Assembly (NCBI GenBank): GCA_045642705.1
Contig: JAZUJK010000004.1
Span: 106,926-170,925 of the forward strand
Direction: 5' to 3'
From: UBA1227 sp045642705
GTDB lineage: Bacteria > Bacillota > Clostridia > Oscillospirales > Acutalibacteraceae
DNA length: 64,000 nt
The translations under genes and the position numbers were made by a program. Every line of letters begins with the position of its first letter. Position 1 is the stretch's first letter. Below, piece after piece: positions 35,754-44,600 of the stretch. A model generated the notes under the pieces. It made no database searches. It had not been told where the DNA came from and saw only the letters and a program-made list of their open reading frames with translations.

Positions 35754-37185
35754 AAGAAAAGTTTTAATCGCAATACTTTCTGTTCTCCTGATTGGCGCTA
35801 TTGTACTCGGTGTACTTTACTATACAGACAAGCCTCACATGGAACTTGTTATCGAAGGCAAAACTACTGAATATACTGTAGAAGTAGGTGACAAATTTAC
35901 TGCACCGAAAGGTGAAGCATTTTATAAGAGCTTATTTGTCCCTCACGGCGACGATGTTGATGTCGCTGTTTCAGGAACTGTTGACACAGAAAAGATTGGC
36001 ACCTATGAAATTAAATATAAAGCAGAGAAAGGCTCTACGATAAAGGAATCAACTGTAACTGTAAAAGTTGTAGATACAGAAGCTCCTGTTATCTCTCTCA
36101 AGAAGAGCGATAATCCATATACGAGCCCTGGTAAGAAGTACAAGGAAGAGGGCTTCACTGCAACCGATAATTATGATGGCGATCTCACAGATAAGGTTGT
36201 AAGGACAGAGACAAAGGACAATGTTACATATTCTGTAACAGACAGTTCTGGAAATGAAGCTAAAATCGTAAGACAGATAATCTACAAGGATGTAGTAAAG
36301 CCTAAGATTAAAATCAAGGGCGACTCAGATATGCTTCTTATTGTAGGTGAGAAGTATGAGGAAAAGGGTGCGACAGCAACCGATGATGTTGATGGCGATA
36401 TCACAGATAAGATTGAAGTATCTGGCTCTGTAGATCCTAGCAAGAAGGGCTCTTATTCAATCACATATAAAGTTACTGACTCATCAGGAAATGAAGCACG
36501 GGCAACACGTTCTGTATATGTTGTAGATAAGCAAAAGGATTTCCCAACTAAGAATCCTGGCAAGAAAGTAATCTATCTTACTTTTGATGACGGTCCTGGC
36601 CAATATACAGCAAAACTCTTAACAGTTCTTGCAAAGTATAATGTCAAGGCAACATTCTTCGTTACCAATCAGTTCTCAAAATATTCCAATATGATTGGTA
36701 AGGAAGCAAAAGCAGGACATTCAGTTGCAGTACATTCATACTCACATAACTACTCTAAGATTTATAGCAGTGTAAATGGTTTCCACAATGACATTGAAAA
36801 AATGAATGATCTCATTGAAAAGCAGACAGGTAAGCGTAGCCACTTGCTCCGCTTCCCAGGAGGCACAGGAAATACTGTTAGTAGAAAATATAAGAGCGGA
36901 ATCATGAAACAACTCTCACATGAGGTTGGATCATGGGGATATAAATATTTCGACTGGAATGTTGATTCCGGTGATGCCGGAGGAACAACAAGCACAAGTA
37001 AGGTTGTATCCAATGTTAAAGCAGGTTGTTCTAAGCACGATGTATCAATTGTGCTTCAGCATGATATCAAGGGATATTCAGTAGACGCAGTTGAACAGAT
37101 TATCAAGTGGGGTCTTGCAAATGGTTATACATTCTTACCACTTACAGAATCTTCACCAACTGTTCACACAAAACCTAGAAACTAA
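35743..37185 (+). CDS. membrane-anchored polysaccharide deacetylase with Ig-like repeats
   Basis: This 480-residue protein has an N-terminal anchor (about residues 5-27) and then three Ig-like DUF5011-type segments. The latter two each contain a DTEAPVI or VVKPKI start and DGD(L/I)TDK. Residues about 270-470 form a NodB-type deacetylase: YLTFDDGPG supplies the metal Asp and HSYSHNY the metal His pair. LRFPGGT and the later DWNVDSGDAG follow. It should act on peptidoglycan or another wall glycan outside the cell. It overlaps queT, which looks like convenience rather than function. Confidence 0.88.
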   Translation: MSTKRKVLIAILSVLLIGAIVLGVLYYTDKPHMELVIEGKTTEYTVEVGDKFTAPKGEAFYKSLFVPHGDDVDVAVSGTVDTEKIGTYEIKYKAEKGSTIKESTVTVKVVDTEAPVISLKKSDNPYTSPGKKYKEEGFTATDNYDGDLTDKVVRTETKDNVTYSVTDSSGNEAKIVRQIIYKDVVKPKIKIKGDSDMLLIVGEKYEEKGATATDDVDGDITDKIEVSGSVDPSKKGSYSITYKVTDSSGNEARATRSVYVVDKQKDFPTKNPGKKVIYLTFDDGPGQYTAKLLTVLAKYNVKATFFVTNQFSKYSNMIGKEAKAGHSVAVHSYSHNYSKIYSSVNGFHNDIEKMNDLIEKQTGKRSHLLRFPGGTGNTVSRKYKSGIMKQLSHEVGSWGYKYFDWNVDSGDAGGTTSTSKVVSNVKAGCSKHDVSIVLQHDIKGYSVDAVEQIIKWGLANGYTFLPLTESSPTVHTKPRN

Positions 37186-37211
37186 TTCGAATTTATATAG
37201 GGGGTTTTCTT

Positions 37212-38285
37212 ATGAATAAAACATATGTAGGTTGGCAAGAGGCTGACTATGTATCAGCACAGAAAGAGTATACGGAGTCTACACCAATGTTTGGAAAAGA
37301 TGGTGAACTTCTATGCCCTGGCTATGCAAAGCACAATGTGTTCCAGTATGATAGAAATCTTGTAAAGCATAAAATGCGTCGTAAGGAGTGGGATTTCTAT
37401 CAGCTCTCAAACGGTGAATATATGGTACAGCTTAGCTTCGCTAACATTTCACTTGGCGGATATGTATCATTGGTACTCGTTGATTTGAAATCAGGCGAGA
37501 CACTTGTATCTGATATGAGTGTGTTCCTTGCACAGACCAATAAATATGCACTCCCACCTAAGGGCGATGTACCTAATAATGTACATTTCAAGGTTGGAAG
37601 CGCAGAGTTTGAATTTGATACAACAGACAAGACAAGAACTATTTGGTTCAAGAGCAAGAAGTCTGAGTGCAAATTCGTTATGGATATGTATGAGGATCAC
37701 GAGAATATCACAACAGTACTCCCATTTGAAAAATATCCAGATCGTTATTTCATGACAACAAAGCAGAACTGCATGCCAACAGAGGGCTATGTCAAGATGG
37801 GCAATAAGGAATGGAAGTTCAGCAAGGATAACACATTCACATGTCTTGACTGGGGCCGTGTATGCACTCCATATAGCCTCGTATGGTATTGGGGCAATGG
37901 CTCAACTTATATTGATGGTCCAGATGGTAAGAAGCACACATTTGGCTTTGAAATTACATGGGGCATCGGTGATGAGCGCAATGCAACAGAGACTATGATT
38001 TTCTATGATGGCAAGGCTCACAAGATAGAAGCTGTTGACGTAGAGACTTTCCCTAAGCCTGACAAATATATGGATGACTGGAAGTTCGTATCACGTGACG
38101 GTCGTTTCAACCTTACAATGAAACCTTTCTATGATCATCATTCAGACCTCAATGTACTTGTAATGCGTATGCACAGCCATCAGGTACATGGAATCTGGAA
38201 TGGTGATGTAACACTTGATGATGGAACAAAACTTGAAATCAAGGATATGTATGCTTTCTGCGAGTATGTAGAAAATAGATGGTAA
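37212..38285 (+). CDS. DUF2804 family protein, copy 1
   Basis: This 357-residue protein matches the DUF2804 family, whose role is unknown. Characteristic segments are KEWDFYQLSNGEYM, CLDWGRV...WYWGNGST, GFEITWGIGDERNATE and a final YAFCEYV. It has no signal peptide and is predicted to be mainly beta. A second copy lies at 60626-61696 with the same segments in the same order. AGGGGG precedes the ATG. It directly precedes the lipoprotein gene. Confidence 0.85.
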   Translation: MNKTYVGWQEADYVSAQKEYTESTPMFGKDGELLCPGYAKHNVFQYDRNLVKHKMRRKEWDFYQLSNGEYMVQLSFANISLGGYVSLVLVDLKSGETLVSDMSVFLAQTNKYALPPKGDVPNNVHFKVGSAEFEFDTTDKTRTIWFKSKKSECKFVMDMYEDHENITTVLPFEKYPDRYFMTTKQNCMPTEGYVKMGNKEWKFSKDNTFTCLDWGRVCTPYSLVWYWGNGSTYIDGPDGKKHTFGFEITWGIGDERNATETMIFYDGKAHKIEAVDVETFPKPDKYMDDWKFVSRDGRFNLTMKPFYDHHSDLNVLVMRMHSHQVHGIWNGDVTLDDGTKLEIKDMYAFCEYVENRW

Positions 38286-38290
38286 TTAAA

Positions 38291-39265
38291 ATGAAGAAAT
38301 CTTTTGCAATAATAGTTCTATTTGCACTTCTTCTGACTAATCTTACTGGCTGTACTAAGGTTCCACAGAAGCCTCCTTTCCAGGAGAGCAAGCCTGTGGC
38401 TCCTGATACAGTTGATGTAAAAGTGGCTGGTCTTGTTGGACCTACAAGTATGGGCATGGCCTATATGTTTAAAGAGTCTGATGATGGCACTTCAATAAAT
38501 ACATACAAGTATGAAATCTTGAACAATCCAGAGGAAGTCGCACAGAAACTTGTAGACGGAGAATTTGATATTGCTGCAATGCCAACGAATATTGCCGCCA
38601 CGTTCTATAACAAGACTGGTGGCAAGATTAAACTCGTTGCCATCAGTGCCCTTGGTTCTCTAAAGGTTGTTGAGAATGGCGAAACTATCAAGTCGACTGA
38701 TGACCTAAAGGGAAAGACAGTCTATTGTATCGGACAAGGTTTAACAGATGAATATGTCACAAAATATCTATGCCCAGGAATAAAGCTTAATTTTACTTAT
38801 GCTGAGAATGCCGAACTTGTTTCTGCCCTAATAGAAGGCAAGGCTAAACTCGCAGTGCTTCCTGAGCCAAATGCTACGACTGCATTGTCAAAGAATCCTA
38901 ATCTGCATATTGCAATTGATCTCAGTGATGAATGGACAGATGGTGCAATCGCAATGGAATGCATTGCTGTCAATACTGACTTCTTAAATGCACACCCGAA
39001 AGCGGTTTCCAATTTCCTGATTGACTATGGTGCTTCTGTTAAGAAGGCTAATGCCAATTCTGATGCACCAGGAGTAATAGCTTCATTTGGAATGGTACCT
39101 AGTGAAGATATTGCAAGAGATGCTATACCAAGCTGCCAAATAGTATGTATTACTGGTTTGGCAATGGATAGTAAAGTAACACCATTCCTTGATGTTTTAT
39201 ATAGTTTTAATTCTGCTTCAATTGGCGGACAGAAAATTGATAAAAATTTCTATTTCGTAGGATAA
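38291..39265 (+). CDS. NMT1/SsuA-like substrate-binding lipoprotein without adjacent permease
   Basis: This 324-residue lipoprotein starts MKKSFAIIVLFALLL and has the lipobox LTGC. The remainder resembles aromatic/sulfonate/pyrimidine-type binding proteins (FDIAAMPTNIAATFYN, LKGKTVYCIGQG, LAVLPEPNA). No ABC ATPase or permease genes follow. The next gene encodes a membrane receptor phosphatase, so a sensory role is possible. An in-frame ATG at 38279 overlaps the previous gene; neither start has a good ribosome site, and 38291 gives the normal signal peptide. Confidence 0.78.
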   Translation: MKKSFAIIVLFALLLTNLTGCTKVPQKPPFQESKPVAPDTVDVKVAGLVGPTSMGMAYMFKESDDGTSINTYKYEILNNPEEVAQKLVDGEFDIAAMPTNIAATFYNKTGGKIKLVAISALGSLKVVENGETIKSTDDLKGKTVYCIGQGLTDEYVTKYLCPGIKLNFTYAENAELVSALIEGKAKLAVLPEPNATTALSKNPNLHIAIDLSDEWTDGAIAMECIAVNTDFLNAHPKAVSNFLIDYGASVKKANANSDAPGVIASFGMVPSEDIARDAIPSCQIVCITGLAMDSKVTPFLDVLYSFNSASIGGQKIDKNFYFVG

Positions 39266-39295
39266 TCAAAATTCGTCGAAGTGAGAGGGTCTTGT

Positions 39296-42103
39296 ATGAC
39301 GACATCTATAATCAAATTATCTATAGCAGCATTGCTGCCGGTTTTTGCTTCCGTTATTATCTACACGCTTGATAAGAACACACGTCTTTCCAAGATGAAT
39401 TATTGGGCTAAGCAGATAATAATTGGTATCATCTTTGGATGTCTTGCAATTATCGGTACGGAGTGGGGTATCCCATTCAGCGGTGCGCAAGCCAATGCTC
39501 GTGATGCTGCTGTTTTGATTGCAGGCTTAATGTTTGGTTCACCAGCTGGTATTATTGCCGGCTTTATAGGTGGTGTCGAGCGTTGGATTGCTGTTGCATG
39601 GGGTGTAGGAACATATACAAGAGTTGCTTGTACTGTATCAACAATTATTGCTGGTTTCTATGCAGCTATACTTCGTAAATTCATGTTTGATAATAAGAAA
39701 CCATCGTGGCTATTTGCTTTTGCGGTAGGCTTCGTTATGGAAGTATTCCATTTGACAATGGTATTTGTCACAAATATGGATACGGCTGAGAAAGCAATAG
39801 CAGTTGTACAGGCATGTACTGGCCCAATGCTCGCAGCTAACAGTTTGTCTGTAATGCTCGCTGGCATTGCATTGTCACTTGTTGCGGGTGAGTTGTTCCA
39901 CAAGCATGATTTGAGGAGTGTTAAGATAACTCAAATTGTGCAGCGTTGGCTTCTTATCACCGTTATTGTTGCATTTCTTCTCACTTCATACTTTGTAGTT
40001 GATCTCCAAGATTCAATCGCAACAGCTCAGACTAAGGAACTGCTTACAACAGCAGCGAAGGATGTATCAACAGATATTCTTGATACATCAGACAGAAACT
40101 TGATTGATCTTGCATATGCTGTACGTGATGAAGCAATTGAAAAAGATATAGATGAAATTGCAGAAAAATATGATCTGTCAGAAATCAGTCTTATCGGTAA
40201 GGACGGAGTTATCTTCAAGAGCACAGTTCCAGAATATGTAGGATTTGATATGAGGTCCGGTGTTCAATCGAGAGAATTCTTATGCCTACTCGGTGAGACT
40301 AAGGAGTTTGTTCAAGCATATGGTGCAATAACAAGTGACCCTAATATCAACAGAAAGTATGCTGGTATCAAGACGGACTATGGATTTATTCAAGTAGGCT
40401 ATGATGCGGAACATTTCCAAAAGGATATAGATGAACAGGTAGTTCATATTACTGAGAACAGACATATTGGCCAGACTGGTTATATCTTGATAGCAAATGA
40501 TAATCTCGATATCGTATCTGGACCAACTGCACTCAAGGATATAAAAGTTCTATCAGATGGCGTCCCAGCAGAGGGAGAGGTATTCAAAATCACTGTAAAT
40601 GGTGAGAATGCTTTTGCTCTTCATGATGGCTCAACTGAAGGATATATTATCATTTCAATACTTCCTGAGAAGGAAGCTCTCAATCTTAGAAATATCGCGA
40701 TTTATGTAAACACATATCTTGAAGTTCTTGTATTTGCATTGCTCTTTGCACTCATTTACATGCTTATCAAGAGCGTTGTTGTAAATCATATTGAAGAAAT
40801 AAATGAATCACTTTCCAAGATTACAGATGGTGATTTGGATGTCGTTGTAGATGTCCGCTCCAACGAGGAGTTTGCATCGCTCTCAGACGATATCAACAGT
40901 ACGGTTGATACTCTGAAGCGATATATTGCGGAGGCTTCCGCACGAATTGATGCAGAGCTTGAATTTGCCAAGAATATTCAAGCATCAGCTCTTCCATCAA
41001 TTTTCCCAGCTTTCCCGAAGAGATCAGAAATTGATATCTTTGCCAGCATGAATCCTGCCAAGGAAGTCGGCGGAGATTTCTATGATTTCTATTTCACGCA
41101 TATGTACACTTTCAATTTCCTTATCGCAGATGTATCTGGTAAGGGAATTCCAGCCGCTATGTTTATGATGCGCGCTAAGACTGAGCTTAAGAGCTTGACT
41201 GAAAGTGATGTACCACTCGAAGAGGTATTCACAAGAGGCAATAATGCTCTGTGCGAAGGAAATGATGCGGGCATGTTCGTAACTGCATGGCAGGCAAGTG
41301 TTGACCTAAAGAAGGGCGTTTTGACCTATGCAAATGCAGGTCATAATCCACCTCTTGTAAAGCATGGAGACGGAACATTTGAATATGTTAAGGGCCGCCC
41401 AGGCTTTGTCCTTGCAGGTATGGAGGGCGTAAAATATAGAACGGCTGAAATTGAATTGACACCTGGTGACATTGTTTACGTATACACTGATGGTGTAACA
41501 GAGGCAACAGATATTAACCAGGAACTCTATGGTGAGGACCGTCTATATGCCGCTATCAACAGTCAGGAATTCGAAACTGTTGAGGACATTTGTAAATATA
41601 TCAAGAAGGATGTTGACGAATTTGTAGGTGAGGCACCTCAATTCGATGATATTACTATGGTTGCTTTCAAATACATCGGTATGCCTTATATCCCAACAAT
41701 CAGATTTGAAGAGGCGTCTATTGAGGATATCACTGCCGTAACTGATTTCGTTGAGGAAGAATTTGAAAAGAAGGGCATAGACCGTAAAACAACAATCCAG
41801 ATAAATATTGCTATTGATGAAATCTATAGCAATATCGTTAAATATGGTTACGCTGATAAGAAGGGACCTGTACAGGTTGAAATTGTGGATAAGGATGAAC
41901 CACGTGCAATTTGTATCAAGTTCACAGATAGCGCGTCACCATATAATCCACTTACAAAAGAGGACCCAGATATCACACTCTCAGCTGAGGAACGTGGTAT
42001 AGGCGGACTTGGAATATTCATGGTTAAGCAGACTATGGATGATGTTAAGTACAGATATGAAGCAGGACAGAACGTTCTTACAATAATTAAGAATTTGGAG
42101 TAA
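39296..42103 (+). CDS. LytS-type 5TM receptor with Cache-like, HAMP, SpoIIE PP2C and RsbW-type HATPase domains
   Basis: This is a 935-residue multidomain signalling protein. Residues 1-200 form a 5TM LytS-like membrane sensor (FSGAQANARDAAVLIAGLMFG, GFIGGVERW). About 235-470 is an extracytoplasmic Cache-like domain between further membrane spans, and about 505-560 is a HAMP domain. About 590-790 is a PP2C/SpoIIE phosphatase (KEVGGDFYDFY, ADVSGKGIPAAMF, GHNPPL, DGVTEA, FDDITMV). About 815-935 is an anti-sigma-type HATPase (NIAIDEIYSNIVKYGY, GIGGLGIFMVKQ). The start at 39296 follows GAGAGG. Kinase and phosphatase of a partner switch are thus on one chain. Substrate is likely the STAS protein two genes down. 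Confidence 0.9.
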   Translation: MTTSIIKLSIAALLPVFASVIIYTLDKNTRLSKMNYWAKQIIIGIIFGCLAIIGTEWGIPFSGAQANARDAAVLIAGLMFGSPAGIIAGFIGGVERWIAVAWGVGTYTRVACTVSTIIAGFYAAILRKFMFDNKKPSWLFAFAVGFVMEVFHLTMVFVTNMDTAEKAIAVVQACTGPMLAANSLSVMLAGIALSLVAGELFHKHDLRSVKITQIVQRWLLITVIVAFLLTSYFVVDLQDSIATAQTKELLTTAAKDVSTDILDTSDRNLIDLAYAVRDEAIEKDIDEIAEKYDLSEISLIGKDGVIFKSTVPEYVGFDMRSGVQSREFLCLLGETKEFVQAYGAITSDPNINRKYAGIKTDYGFIQVGYDAEHFQKDIDEQVVHITENRHIGQTGYILIANDNLDIVSGPTALKDIKVLSDGVPAEGEVFKITVNGENAFALHDGSTEGYIIISILPEKEALNLRNIAIYVNTYLEVLVFALLFALIYMLIKSVVVNHIEEINESLSKITDGDLDVVVDVRSNEEFASLSDDINSTVDTLKRYIAEASARIDAELEFAKNIQASALPSIFPAFPKRSEIDIFASMNPAKEVGGDFYDFYFTHMYTFNFLIADVSGKGIPAAMFMMRAKTELKSLTESDVPLEEVFTRGNNALCEGNDAGMFVTAWQASVDLKKGVLTYANAGHNPPLVKHGDGTFEYVKGRPGFVLAGMEGVKYRTAEIELTPGDIVYVYTDGVTEATDINQELYGEDRLYAAINSQEFETVEDICKYIKKDVDEFVGEAPQFDDITMVAFKYIGMPYIPTIRFEEASIEDITAVTDFVEEEFEKKGIDRKTTIQINIAIDEIYSNIVKYGYADKKGPVQVEIVDKDEPRAICIKFTDSASPYNPLTKEDPDITLSAEERGIGGLGIFMVKQTMDDVKYRYEAGQNVLTIIKNLE

Positions 42104-42107
42104 TGAC

Positions 42108-42695
42108 GTGAACGTATTAGAAGAAGCAATAGAATTTGCAACGAAGGCCCATGCGGGACAGGTTCGCAAAATGTCTGGAATTCCATACATTTTGCATCCG
42201 GCAGAAGTTGCATCTATTATCGCTACAATGACAGATGATTTGGAGATAATGGCTGCAGGTATGCTCCACGATACAGTGGAGGATTGTGGCATATCTCCTG
42301 ATGAGATACGCAGTAAATTTGGCCCGCGTGTCTATGCTCTTGTCATGGCAGAAACTGAGGACAAGATGGTTGCCCTGTCACCAGAGGACACATGGATGAC
42401 ACGCAAAGAGGACTCTCTTGTCGTTCTTCGTGCTACCAAGGACTTGGGCGTTAAAATCATGTGGCTTGCAGATAAGCTCTCTAATATGAGGTCGTTCTAT
42501 TTAGAATATGCAAAGAGTGGGGACGCCATGTGGCAGGCCCTGCATCAAAAAGATCCAGCAATGCATCGCTGGTACTATCAATCAATAGCTGATATTTTGA
42601 AACCTGACCTCGGACAGACAGAGGCATTTCATGAATATCAGGAGTTGATATATAAAATTTTTGGAGAGGAGGGCGACTCTGTTGGCACTGATTAA
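42108..42695 (+). CDS. HD-domain ppGpp-hydrolase-like protein (small alarmone hydrolase/MESH1-type)
   Basis: This 195-residue protein has the RelA/SpoT-type HD hydrolase layout: AHAGQVRKMSGIPYILHP, GMLHDTVEDCGI with the His-Asp metal pair, and WLADKLSNMRS later. It lacks synthetase, TGS and ACT domains, as in stand-alone small alarmone hydrolases. A GTG start is used. It lies between the receptor phosphatase and the STAS-kinase gene and overlaps the latter by 14 bp. Alarmone hydrolysis is predicted from the fold, not shown. Confidence 0.8.
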   Translation: MNVLEEAIEFATKAHAGQVRKMSGIPYILHPAEVASIIATMTDDLEIMAAGMLHDTVEDCGISPDEIRSKFGPRVYALVMAETEDKMVALSPEDTWMTRKEDSLVVLRATKDLGVKIMWLADKLSNMRSFYLEYAKSGDAMWQALHQKDPAMHRWYYQSIADILKPDLGQTEAFHEYQELIYKIFGEEGDSVGTD

Positions 42696-43866
42696 TTCTG
42701 CACTTGATGGTGATACTTTAACAATATATTTCAGTGGTAGAGTTGATTCTACAAATGCATCTGATGTTGGCGCCGAGGTCGATTCTGTTCTCTCATCAAA
42801 TCCGCATTCATCGGTTATTCTCGATGTTGAGAATTTGGAATATATAGCAAGTGCTGGTCTTAGAATAGTTTTGAAAATTGGCAAAATGGAAAAAGATTTT
42901 GTAGTCGTTGGCGCTAATACTGATGTCTATGATGTCTTTGACATGACGGGCTTTACTGAGATACTCAATATTAAGAAGGCATATAGAAAATTAAGCGTCG
43001 ATGGATGCGTAGTTGTAGGCAAGGGTGCCAAGGGCACAGTTTATCGCTACGATCCAGAGACAATTATCAAGGTGTATAACGATAATGACAGTTTGCCAGC
43101 AATTGAGCGTGAGCGTGAACTTGCCCGTAAGGCATTCATGCTCGGTATTCCAACAGCAATCTCATTTGACATAGTAAAAGTTGGCGACAACTATGGCTCA
43201 GTATTTGAATTGCTTGAAACGAAGTCACTTTCTGAATATATTGCGACTGATCCTGAAAATTTTGATAAATATGTAAAGCATTTCTCAGATTTGCTCAGAC
43301 TCATTCATGACACACCAGTTAAGAAGAGCGATATGCCAAATGCCAAGGACAAATTCTTACATAGATTGGAGAAACTGGAACAGTATTTTGATGCTGATAC
43401 ATATCAGAAATTATATGACATGATTTCTGATGTAACAGATACTACTAATATGCTACATTGTGATTACCATACCAATAATGTAATGCTCCAAAATGAAGAA
43501 GTCATTTTGATTGATATGGATACATTGAGCTATGGCAATCCTATTTTTGAACTTGCTAATATCTATATCGCTTATGTGGGATTTGGTATCGTTAATCATA
43601 AAATGGTTGAGAATTTTATTGGCTTGCCATTTGAAACTACAACAAAAATTTGGGATAAATTCCTTGCTTATTACTTAGATACAGACAATATAGATAAGAT
43701 AAAAGATGTAGAAAACAAGGCAAGCATTCTAGCTTTAATTCGCTTTATGCGTCACATAGATAGACGTAATTTCAATACAGAGGATTCACAGGAAACATTT
43801 GATAAGTGTAAGGAAAAAATAGTTGAGCTCCTCGAAACAGTTGATTCTCTTGATTTCATTCTATAA
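42682..43866 (+). CDS. STAS anti-anti-sigma-like domain fused to an APH-type kinase
   Basis: This 394-residue fusion protein has a STAS domain of the SpoIIAA/RsbV type at residues about 1-105, with the phosphorylatable Ser in YIASAGLRIVLKI. Residues about 110-394 are an aminoglycoside-phosphotransferase-like kinase with G-loop VGKGAKGTVYR and invariant Lys in TIIKVY. The catalytic loop is LHCDYHTNNVML and the metal Asp is in LIDMDTLSYGNP. A TTG start at 42682 is chosen because AGAGGAGGG ends 8 bp upstream. It overlaps the HD gene. The kinase substrate is unknown. Confidence 0.87.
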   Translation: MALINSALDGDTLTIYFSGRVDSTNASDVGAEVDSVLSSNPHSSVILDVENLEYIASAGLRIVLKIGKMEKDFVVVGANTDVYDVFDMTGFTEILNIKKAYRKLSVDGCVVVGKGAKGTVYRYDPETIIKVYNDNDSLPAIERERELARKAFMLGIPTAISFDIVKVGDNYGSVFELLETKSLSEYIATDPENFDKYVKHFSDLLRLIHDTPVKKSDMPNAKDKFLHRLEKLEQYFDADTYQKLYDMISDVTDTTNMLHCDYHTNNVMLQNEEVILIDMDTLSYGNPIFELANIYIAYVGFGIVNHKMVENFIGLPFETTTKIWDKFLAYYLDTDNIDKIKDVENKASILALIRFMRHIDRRNFNTEDSQETFDKCKEKIVELLETVDSLDFIL

Positions 43867-43883
43867 AAATCGACAGGAGAAAA

Positions 43884-44600
43884 ATGATGGAAGAAAAACT
43901 GATTGTTAATGAAGATGTAAAGAAAGAAAAAGTGAAAAAGAGCGTAGTAGCTGTCGGCTTATGCTGGTTCTTTTTTCACTTCCTTGCTTTCTATACACCA
44001 CAAATAATAATGCGTGGTGCAGACAGAATTGTCGTTGGATCTAGAATCGATGATATGATACCCTTCGTTCCAATGTTTGTATTGTTCTATGCGCTAGCAT
44101 ATGTTCAGTGGATTGTTAATATTTTCGTCCTGGCTCGTGAACACAATGATAAATTTTTATTTAAATATTTTGCTGTTGATACGATAGGTAAAGTGATATG
44201 CGCAATACTCTATATCGTTGTACCGACAACAATGTTACAGCCGGAAATACATCCAGAAGCAGACTTCTGGCAATTACATTTGAATATTATTTATTCACTT
44301 GATGAGCCAATTAATTTGTTCCCATCACTCCATGTTTTCGAGAGCTTGCTTGACCTTGTTGTTGTAATGCAGGCGAAGAGGACATCAACCGCATTTAAAG
44401 TTGGATCGATAATACTTACAGCACTTGTATTTGCATCAACAGTTCTTACTAAGCAACATGTACTAATTGATCTTCCAGCAGGTGCTCTACTATTTGTACT
44501 GATGGTATTTATTGTAGATAGGACAAATGTTGCTGATAAGTTCCAGAATTTGTTCCAGAAACTTGATAAACCAATTAAAAAGACAGACGATATCGAATGA
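43884..44600 (+). CDS. PAP2-family membrane phosphatase
   Basis: This 238-residue protein has about six membrane spans. The PAP2 phosphatase motifs are visible as FPSLHVFES and LTKQHVLIDLPAG, which carry the two catalytic His and the following Asp. Family members dephosphorylate phosphatidic acid, undecaprenyl diphosphate or related lipids. AGGAG precedes the ATG. It follows the STAS-kinase gene after 17 bp and overlaps glxK, so it may be part of the same transcript. Confidence 0.8.
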   Translation: MMEEKLIVNEDVKKEKVKKSVVAVGLCWFFFHFLAFYTPQIIMRGADRIVVGSRIDDMIPFVPMFVLFYALAYVQWIVNIFVLAREHNDKFLFKYFAVDTIGKVICAILYIVVPTTMLQPEIHPEADFWQLHLNIIYSLDEPINLFPSLHVFESLLDLVVVMQAKRTSTAFKVGSIILTALVFASTVLTKQHVLIDLPAGALLFVLMVFIVDRTNVADKFQNLFQKLDKPIKKTDDIE

